Assembly: GCA_018262385.1 (NCBI GenBank)
Contig: JAGSPQ010000328.1
Span: 1-5,300 of the forward strand
Length of the DNA: 5,300 bases
Direction of reading: 5' to 3'
Source: Myxococcaceae bacterium
Lineage (GTDB): Bacteria > Myxococcota > Myxococcia > Myxococcales > Myxococcaceae
In this document: piece after piece, positions 1-5,300 of the stretch
Numbering within the stretch: the first letter of the stretch is position 1
Layout of the letters: each line of letters opens with the position of its first letter
The notes under the pieces: generated by a model
Seen by the model: only the letters and a program-made list of their open reading frames with translations
Databases searched by the model: none
Told to the model about the DNA's origin: nothing
Program-made: the position numbers and the translations under genes

Positions 1-97
1 CCGCCCCGTCGGCAATCGGCGCCTGGCCCAGGGTGGGGCCGACGGTGGCGCAGGCCGACGCGAACAGGGCGCACAGAATGAGGAATGAGCGACTCAC
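1..97 (-). CDS. Probable lipoprotein, N-terminal fragment (cut by the left edge)
   Basis: A GTG start at 97-95 opens 32 codons that stay open to the left edge. The N-terminus begins MSRSFLILCALFASAC. It has a short polar n-region with one Arg, a hydrophobic core (residues 5-14) and a Cys at residue 16 after A-S-A. This fits a type II (lipoprotein) signal peptide, although the usual Leu at -3 is Ala. After the Cys comes a small-residue and proline-rich linker (ATVGPTLGQAP), typical of a lipoprotein tether. The start is supported by an AAGGAG motif 10 bases upstream. The gene is transcribed divergently from the cytochrome gene at 253. Nothing of the mature domain is inside the window, so its function cannot be called. 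An ordinary Sec signal peptide cleaved near the same site is the main alternative. Confidence 0.72.
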   Translation of the reverse strand, partial: MSRSFLILCALFASACATVGPTLGQAPIADGA

Positions 98-107
98 GGG
101 TGGGCAG

Positions 108-113
108 CTCCTT
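108..113 (-). promoter_or_regulatory. Ribosome binding site for the left-edge lipoprotein gene
   Basis: On the minus strand, AAGGAG lies 10 bases before the GTG at 97. It is the best Shine-Dalgarno match in the divergent intergenic region, and it decides the start of the truncated lipoprotein gene. Confidence 0.6.
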
Positions 114-159
114 GAAGGCGGCGGGGCGGCGCAGCTTACGGCGCGAGCAGCGGGGTTGT

Positions 160-192
160 CGTTCGGAGGCGGGATCATGTCCACGCCGAACG
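160..192. repeat. Inverted repeat CGTTCGG...CCGAACG in the divergent spacer
   Basis: A perfect 7-bp inverted repeat (arms 160-166 and 186-192) is separated by 19 bases. Its place between two divergent genes would suit an operator read in both directions. In DNA this GC-rich a 7-bp match can arise by chance, so the regulatory reading is speculative. Confidence 0.3.
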
Positions 193-202
193 TCTGTCCG
201 GG

Positions 203-233
203 CCCCGGTCATCCTGACGGGAATGATCCGGGG
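203..233 (+). promoter_or_regulatory. Imperfect hairpin just upstream of the cytochrome lipoprotein gene
   Basis: The left arm CCCCGGTCAT (203-212) pairs with the right arm ATGATCCGGGG (223-233), with one bulged base at 227 and a 10-base loop. It lies upstream of the preferred ATG at 253. The alternative in-frame ATG at 223 is inside its right arm, so folding of the mRNA would hide that upstream start. A role in translation control is inference. Confidence 0.35.
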
Positions 234-236
234 GCT

Positions 237-242
237 GAGGGG
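237..242 (+). promoter_or_regulatory. Ribosome binding site for the mono-heme cytochrome lipoprotein
   Basis: GAGGGG lies 10 bases before the ATG at 253. It favours that start over the in-frame ATG at 223, which is preceded only by the weaker ACGGGA. Confidence 0.45.
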
Positions 243-252
243 TTGGCAGTCG

Positions 253-588
253 ATGCCTCTCGCGCTCAGGGCGTTTTCCGCCGTTGCCGTGCTGGCGCTC
301 GCCGGCTGCGGTGGGGCCCCGCTCCCCGCGTGTCCCGACGCCGGCACCGCGCTGACCTACCAGAACTTCGGAATCGGCTTCATGGCCGGGTACTGCATCG
401 AATGTCACGGCAGCGGCCGCACCGAGAAGGGGCTGATCCTCACCACCCCCGGCGCGGTGCGTGGCCACGCCGAGGCGGTGAATGCCGAATCGGGAACCGG
501 GAGCGCGATGCCGCCCCGGGGAAGCCCGCTGCCTTCGGCCGCCGAGCGCGCCCAGCTGGTCGAGTGGCTGAGCTGCGGCGCTCCTTAG
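253..588 (+). CDS. Small mono-heme c-type cytochrome lipoprotein
   Basis: The predicted protein has 111 residues. Residues 1-19 form a lipoprotein signal peptide ending in the lipobox L-A-G-C (acylated Cys19). A single heme c attachment motif CIECH sits at 48-52, with His52 as proximal ligand. Met86 in the segment AMPPRG is the likely distal ligand, as in small class I cytochromes. The C-terminal helix ends AQLVEWLSCGAP, a tail style familiar in short exported cytochromes of this kind. Extra cysteines at 27 and 108 could form a disulfide. Its role would be one-electron transfer in the periplasm or at the outer membrane; the partner is not identified, though the di-heme cytochrome at 3035-5300 is a nearby candidate. 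ATG 253 is chosen because it gives a compact signal peptide and has GAGGGG upstream. ATG 223 would add ten residues, including two Arg, and cannot be excluded. The stop lies one base from the stop of the convergent neighbour. Confidence 0.85.
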   Translation: MPLALRAFSAVAVLALAGCGGAPLPACPDAGTALTYQNFGIGFMAGYCIECHGSGRTEKGLILTTPGAVRGHAEAVNAESGTGSAMPPRGSPLPSAAERAQLVEWLSCGAP

Positions 589-589
589 C

Positions 590-1965
<1,376 letters not shown>

Positions 1966-1969
<4 letters not shown>

Positions 1970-2952
1970 GGCGAGCCTCCGGCGCGGCCCTTCACCAGGT
2001 CGAACGCGAACACCCCGGCGCCCGCGCCCGCCAGCACCAGCCCGGTGCCGAGCAGGATGTTGCCGGTGGTGGCGTAGGCCTGCGCCTGGCGGTGCCGCTC
2101 GGTGGCGGTGTCGAAGCTGGAGCAGCTGCGGCTGCCGGGGCTGCACGGGTTCTGCCCCACCCCGGTCTGCCGCGAGAGGCTGCCGGCGACCAGGCTGCCG
2201 GCGATCGCCAGCGCGCCCGCCGTCCACAGCCCGAAGCTGACCGCGCGCACCACCGGGTTTCCTTCCGCCGTCGCGGCCACCACCGTCGGCGGGCGGGTGA
2301 CGTCGAAGTGGGTCCGGCTGCCCTCGGGAACTTCGACCCGCTGGAGCACCGCGTTGCCGTCGGCGTAGACCACGTCGAGCTGGTGACTGCCGGCGGGGAC
2401 GCTGAGCATCTCTTTGCTCTTGAGCTTCATCGGGCGGCCGTCGAGCTTCACCACCGCGCCTGCTTGCGCGTCGACCTGCAGCGCGCCCCAGCCCCGCTTG
2501 GCCCAGGCCGGCAGCACCGCATCGAGCGCGGGCTTGAGGCCGTTCTCCGGCGCCTCCATCTCGGCGTCGCCCAGCTCGAGGCCCAGCCGCTCGCCCTCCA
2601 GCCAGAAGGAGACGTCGAACGCGACCCCGCCCTTCGACGAGCGCAGCGACAGCAGCACCACCGCCGGCGTCCCGGCGCCCAGCACCACCGCCCGCTGGCA
2701 GTCGACGTCGGCGCAGCTGCGGCGCGGCCCGGCCTTGTACGCCGGCCCTTCGCCCACCGGCAGGCCGGACAATTTCTTCAGCAACCCCTCGGCGCTGCGC
2801 TGGACCTTGCGGGTGACCGCGTCGGGCACGCCCGGCGCCTCGAGCACCTGGGCGACGAGCACCGCGCGCTGGTCTTCCGCCAGCGCCCCGGGCGCCAGCA
2901 GTGCGACCAGCAGCCAGAGGCACCGTCTCCACACGAGGGTGCTTGTTACCAT
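1966..2952 (-). CDS. Exported PEGA-like domain protein with two C-terminal membrane segments
   Basis: From ATG 2952 the protein has 328 residues. Residues 1-25 are a signal peptide (RR, a Leu-rich core, cleavage after PGALA). Residues 26-150 are an alpha/beta region I do not recognise, with Cys80 and Cys85 close together. Residues 153-218 resemble a PEGA domain: GALQVDAQAGAVVKLDGRP, then VPAGSHQLDVVYADG, matching the usual 'value, x-DG, P-x-G-x-H' pattern. Two hydrophobic segments follow (236-258 and 297-319), separated by a polar loop with Cys270 and Cys277. If the signal peptide is cleaved, the PEGA-like part is periplasmic and the loop cytoplasmic. Such proteins are frequent in myxobacterial envelopes and of unknown role; PEGA domains are thought to bind surface polymers. 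The stop (TGA, 1968-1966) overlaps the next gene's GTG. The start is uncertain: ATG 2952 has no clear Shine-Dalgarno, while in-frame GTG 2991 has GGGAG seven bases upstream but lies in the terminator loop. Confidence 0.78.
1976..1980 (-). promoter_or_regulatory. Ribosome binding site for the MopE-repeat lipoprotein
   Basis: GGAGG on the minus strand is followed by a six-base spacer and the GTG at 1969. It lies inside the last codons of the upstream PEGA-like gene. It fixes the start of the repeat lipoprotein within a GTGA overlap. Confidence 0.7.
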
Positions 2953-2964
2953 AGCGAGGCGCCC

Positions 2965-3007
2965 GAAAAGGAAAGCGGGAGCGCCCTTCACTGGCACGCT
3001 CCCGCTT
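2965..3007 (-). terminator. Rho-independent terminator of the propeller-cytochrome gene
   Basis: A perfect 11-bp stem (AAGCGGGAGCG at 2973-2983 against CGCTCCCGCTT at 2997-3007) has a 13-base loop. Read on the minus strand, the stem is followed by TCCTTTTC (2972-2965), a moderately T-rich tail. The plus-strand side has no T tract, so it should act on minus-strand transcription only. It starts 27 bases after the TAA of the cytochrome gene and ends 12 bases before the ATG of the PEGA-like gene. Confidence 0.75.
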
Positions 3008-3034
3008 CGAGACTTCAATAGCCTGGCCTGGAGT

Positions 3035-5300
3035 TTACGGGCAGCCGTCGAAGCCGGTCGCCGGCGCGACTTCCGCCGTGGTGGCGTCAATCGACCACAG
3101 GTACTGCACCAGGTCCGCCCGCTTCATCGCCGCGACCGTCGGAGCGTCGGTGAGGAAGTTGGCGTTCGCCGCCTGGGTGTGGCCGATCCACTTGGCGTCG
3201 GTGAACAGGTCGGTGAGCGAAGCCGCCTGGCCGTGGTGGAGCAGCGGCGCGGCGACCTGCATCCCGTAGAGCGAGGGGATGTTGTAGCCGCCGCGGCCCT
3301 GCGCGCGGGTGGCGGCCGGGAGCTTCACCTCCAGCAGGTTGGTGGTGGTCACGTCACCGGGGATGCCGAAGGTGCCGATGTTGCGCACCACGCAGGCGAC
3401 CTGGGGCGGAGGGATCGCCGCGGTGTTGAAGGGAGTGACCTCCGCCGCCACCGGCTGGGCCGCGACCTGGAACGAGGCGGTGTGGAACGTCCAGGTGCCG
3501 GGCCAGTTGGGCGGCTTGGTGAACGCGGTGGTCAGCAGCGCCGCGTTGACCGCGGTCGACGGGGTGTAGGAGCGGCGGGACAGCGTCCACCCCGGGCCAC
3601 CGTGGCAGTTGGCGCAGTTGCCTTCGACGAACACCGCCGCTCCGCGGGTGACCGCCGCCGCGTCGAGCGCCTTGCGGCCCTTGGGCGGACGGATGGTACG
3701 GGTGAAGGCGTCGATGTCGTCCCACGCGCCGGGCACGCAGCGCACCACGCCGCCCTGGTCCGCCACTTCCTTCGCCGAGGAGGCGAGGTTGTTGGCCGGC
3801 AGCGCCACCGCGGTCTCGAGCGCGAGGTTGCCGCAGTCGCCCGCGGTGGTGGCGGTGGTGATTGCCCCCTTGCCGCCCTGCACGCCGCGGGTGTTGCCCT
3901 CGAAGTCGTGCAGCTCGTCGACGATCCCGGTCCAGTTGAAGATCCGCTGCTTCACCGTCGTTCCGTGCGAGTAGCTGCCGTCCATCGAGGTCGACTGGCG
4001 CGGGCCGGCGGCGAAGTTCCAGGTGATGTTGTCCGACAACCCGTCCGGGTGGCACGAGCCGCAGGAGGACCAGGCGCTGTTGCTCCAGCGGGTCCGGCCG
4101 GTGAAGTAGAAGTGCCGGCCGCGGTTGACCGCGATCTCCGCTCCCGCCGTGGGAGCAGGCACCGAGACCACCGCGTCGGTCAACGTCTGGGTGGCGAGGT
4201 CGACGATCCCCAGCCGCTGGTTGCCCCAGCAGTTGACGTAGGCCCGGCCGGTGGTGACCACCACCCCGGTCGGGTTCTGGCAGGCCGCGCCTGCGGTTCC
4301 GGCGAGGAGGTCGATCTGGGTGTTCTGGGTCGAGCCGAGGGTGAGGGTGTTGGCGGTCGAGTCATAGACCATCCGCTGCATCACCTCGCCGCCGCGGGCG
4401 ACCGCGTAGGCGACGTTGGTGGTGGAAAGGAACGAGAGGTCGACCAGGTCGGCGAGGAAGAACTTCGTGCCGGTGAACGCGTTCACCAGCGGAGCGAGCG
4501 ACTGCGAGCCGCCCCCGTTGGTGACTTCGGTCTTGGTGGCGAGGTCGGCGACGAGGACCACCGGCGCGATGTTCTTGTCGAAGGCCGGCGCCCCGCCCGG
4601 AGAAGCGGCGATGTTCGGCACGTAGACCCGGTTGTTCTGGATCGCGACCCCGAACAGCTGGTTGGGGCTGTAGCCCGCGCCAAAGCCGCCGTCGGGATTG
4701 GGGGCGAAGGTGATCTGCCCGTCGGAGGCGAGGGTGCCGGTGGCGCTCAGGGTGTAGACCTGCACCGCCCCGGTGCGGCTCAAGTCGGTGGCCTCGGCGG
4801 CGGTGTTGGTGCGGCCGTAGAACTCGGTCACCACCACCTTCTCGTCGCTGTCGTCCGCGTCACCGTCGTTGGTGATCGCCACCGCGCGCGGGTTGCGCAC
4901 CGGCAGCGAGGAGACGACGGTGTTGGTGGTGGTATCGACCACGCTGACCCGCGCCTCGGCCCACTCGGCGACCACCAGGAAGCGGCCGGTCGGAGAGAGG
5001 GCGATGCCGGTCGGCTCACTGCCGACGTTGACCGTCGCGCCCACCGAGGGCGACGCGGTGTCGAGGCCGTTGATCAGCTTCACCGTCGCGTCCGCCCGGT
5101 TGGCGACCCACGCCGACTTGCGGCTGGGGGTGAACACCACCGCGCTCGGCTCGCCGCCGGTGGTGAAGCGGGAGAGCAGCGTCTTGGTCGACGCGGAGAA
5201 CGTCGAGAGCGAGTTGTTGTTCGGGTTGACCATCGCGATCAGCGCGTCGTCGTCCGAGAGCGCCACGGTGCTCGACTTGGACGAGGCGCGCAGGATGCCG
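3035..5300 (-). CDS. YVTN beta-propeller fused to a di-heme cytochrome c (peroxidase/MauG-like), C-terminal part
   Basis: The frame is open to the right edge, giving 754 codons before TAA at 3037-3035; the true start and any signal peptide lie outside. A GTG at 5266 is inside a propeller blade and is not a credible start; residues below are counted from it. About 1-395 form a YVTN/SMP-30-like propeller with recurring blades (GEPSAVVFTPSRKSAWVANR, TGIALSPTGRFLVVAE, TGVVVTTGRAYVNCW). A cytochrome module follows with heme motifs CGSCH (402-406) and CANCH (551-555). The second sits in CANCHGGPGWT, like the C-x-x-C-H-x-G-P-x-F-T pattern of bacterial cytochrome c peroxidases. The family's C-terminal signature appears as YNIPSLYGMQ...APLLHHGQAASLTDLF (661-688). 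Hydrogen peroxide reduction or oxidation of a protein or small substrate is possible; which one cannot be told. It acts outside the cytoplasm, where heme c is attached. It is followed by a strong terminator, so it appears to end its own transcript. Confidence 0.85.
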   Translation of the reverse strand, partial: GILRASSKSSTVALSDDDALIAMVNPNNNSLSTFSASTKTLLSRFTTGGEPSAVVFTPSRKSAWVANRADATVKLINGLDTASPSVGATVNVGSEPTGIALSPTGRFLVVAEWAEARVSVVDTTTNTVVSSLPVRNPRAVAITNDGDADDSDEKVVVTEFYGRTNTAAEATDLSRTGAVQVYTLSATGTLASDGQITFAPNPDGGFGAGYSPNQLFGVAIQNNRVYVPNIAASPGGAPAFDKNIAPVVLVADLATKTEVTNGGGSQSLAPLVNAFTGTKFFLADLVDLSFLSTTNVAYAVARGGEVMQRMVYDSTANTLTLGSTQNTQIDLLAGTAGAACQNPTGVVVTTGRAYVNCWGNQRLGIVDLATQTLTDAVVSVPAPTAGAEIAVNRGRHFYFTGRTRWSNSAWSSCGSCHPDGLSDNITWNFAAGPRQSTSMDGSYSHGTTVKQRIFNWTGIVDELHDFEGNTRGVQGGKGAITTATTAGDCGNLALETAVALPANNLASSAKEVADQGGVVRCVPGAWDDIDAFTRTIRPPKGRKALDAAAVTRGAAVFVEGNCANCHGGPGWTLSRRSYTPSTAVNAALLTTAFTKPPNWPGTWTFHTASFQVAAQPVAAEVTPFNTAAIPPPQVACVVRNIGTFGIPGDVTTTNLLEVKLPAATRAQGRGGYNIPSLYGMQVAAPLLHHGQAASLTDLFTDAKWIGHTQAANANFLTDAPTVAAMKRADLVQYLWSIDATTAEVAPATGFDGCP

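Larger units (their letters stand above)
98..252. other. Divergent intergenic region (155 bp)
   Basis: This stretch separates two divergent genes and must hold the promoters of both unless longer leaders exist. I looked for sigma-70, sigma-54 and extracytoplasmic-function type hexamers on both strands and saw no convincing pair. What is visible is one Shine-Dalgarno site per gene and two inverted repeats (160-192 and 203-233). A plus-strand reading frame is open across it from 85, but its peptide is Arg/Ser-rich and precedes an internal signal peptide, so I treat it as non-coding. Confidence 0.5.

Noticed and set aside
85..252. N-terminal extension of the mono-heme cytochrome starting at 85
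   Set aside because: It would put 56 Arg/Ser-rich residues before a complete lipoprotein signal peptide and overlap the start of the divergent gene at 97. It has no support beyond an open frame.
2072..2076. SCHKDEP in the MopE-repeat lipoprotein as a heme site
   Set aside because: The segment (residues 296-302 of that protein) has only one Cys before the His, so it cannot be a CxxCH heme c attachment motif.
2092..3021. Plus-strand open frame of 309 codons opposite the PEGA-like gene
   Set aside because: Composition is Arg/His/Ala-rich with no signal peptide, motif or ribosome binding site, so it is an antisense shadow.
3008..3080. TTGACG and TATTGA hexamers on the minus strand near the end of the cytochrome gene as a promoter for the PEGA-like gene
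   Set aside because: Neither has a partner hexamer at suitable spacing. The TTGACG is part of coding sequence, and the TATTGA matches a -10 box at only three positions.
2953..3090. Extended start of the PEGA-like protein at ATG 3090
   Set aside because: It would overlap the end of the cytochrome gene by 56 bases, place a start before the terminator, and add 46 basic residues ahead of a normal signal peptide. GTG 2991 remains a possible alternative and is noted in the gene entry.
3354..4055. Minus-strand frame of 233 codons inside the propeller-cytochrome gene
   Set aside because: It lies in an alternative frame of a gene with two correct heme motifs, and its Arg/Gly-rich translation shows no domain.

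Overview
The window is very GC-rich, and its third codon positions are almost all G or C. It encodes mostly exported proteins: two lipoproteins with clear lipoboxes, a possible third cut by the left edge, a signal-peptide protein with a PEGA-like domain, and a large propeller-cytochrome. This mix, together with Asp/Cys-rich MopE-type repeats, points to a Myxococcota (delta-proteobacterial) chromosome. That assignment is an inference from protein style; there is no rRNA or marker gene to confirm it. No mobile element, CRISPR array, tRNA or rRNA is visible.

Layout, left to right. Positions 1-97 (minus) hold the first 32 codons of a probable lipoprotein that runs off the left edge. Positions 98-252 are a short divergent intergenic region with a Shine-Dalgarno site for each flanking gene and two inverted repeats. 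Positions 253-588 (plus) encode a small mono-heme c-type cytochrome lipoprotein. It converges, with one base between the stop codons, on a minus-strand pair. The distal member of that pair (590-1969) is a 459-residue lipoprotein with MopE-type putative metal-binding repeats. The proximal member (1966-2952) is a 328-residue exported protein with a PEGA-like domain and two C-terminal membrane segments. The two overlap by four bases (GTGA) and are very probably translationally coupled. Positions 2953-3034 contain an 11-bp perfect hairpin with a T-rich tail, a good intrinsic terminator for the minus-strand gene upstream. Positions 3035-5300 (minus) hold the C-terminal 754 codons of a YVTN-type beta-propeller protein fused to a di-heme cytochrome c domain of the cytochrome c peroxidase/MauG-like type. 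Its N-terminus lies beyond the right edge.

Functionally the window looks like an envelope redox and metal-handling neighbourhood. A di-heme propeller cytochrome, a small lipid-anchored mono-heme cytochrome that could pass electrons, and a secreted repeat protein that probably binds Ca2+ or another metal all act outside the cytoplasm. The most provocative point is that a MopE-type protein lies close to a di-heme peroxidase-like cytochrome, recalling the MopE/SACCP pair of Methylococcus capsulatus. The repeat family and propeller cytochromes are both common in myxobacteria, so the proximity may be coincidental. No gene here is recognisable enough to deserve a gene symbol.
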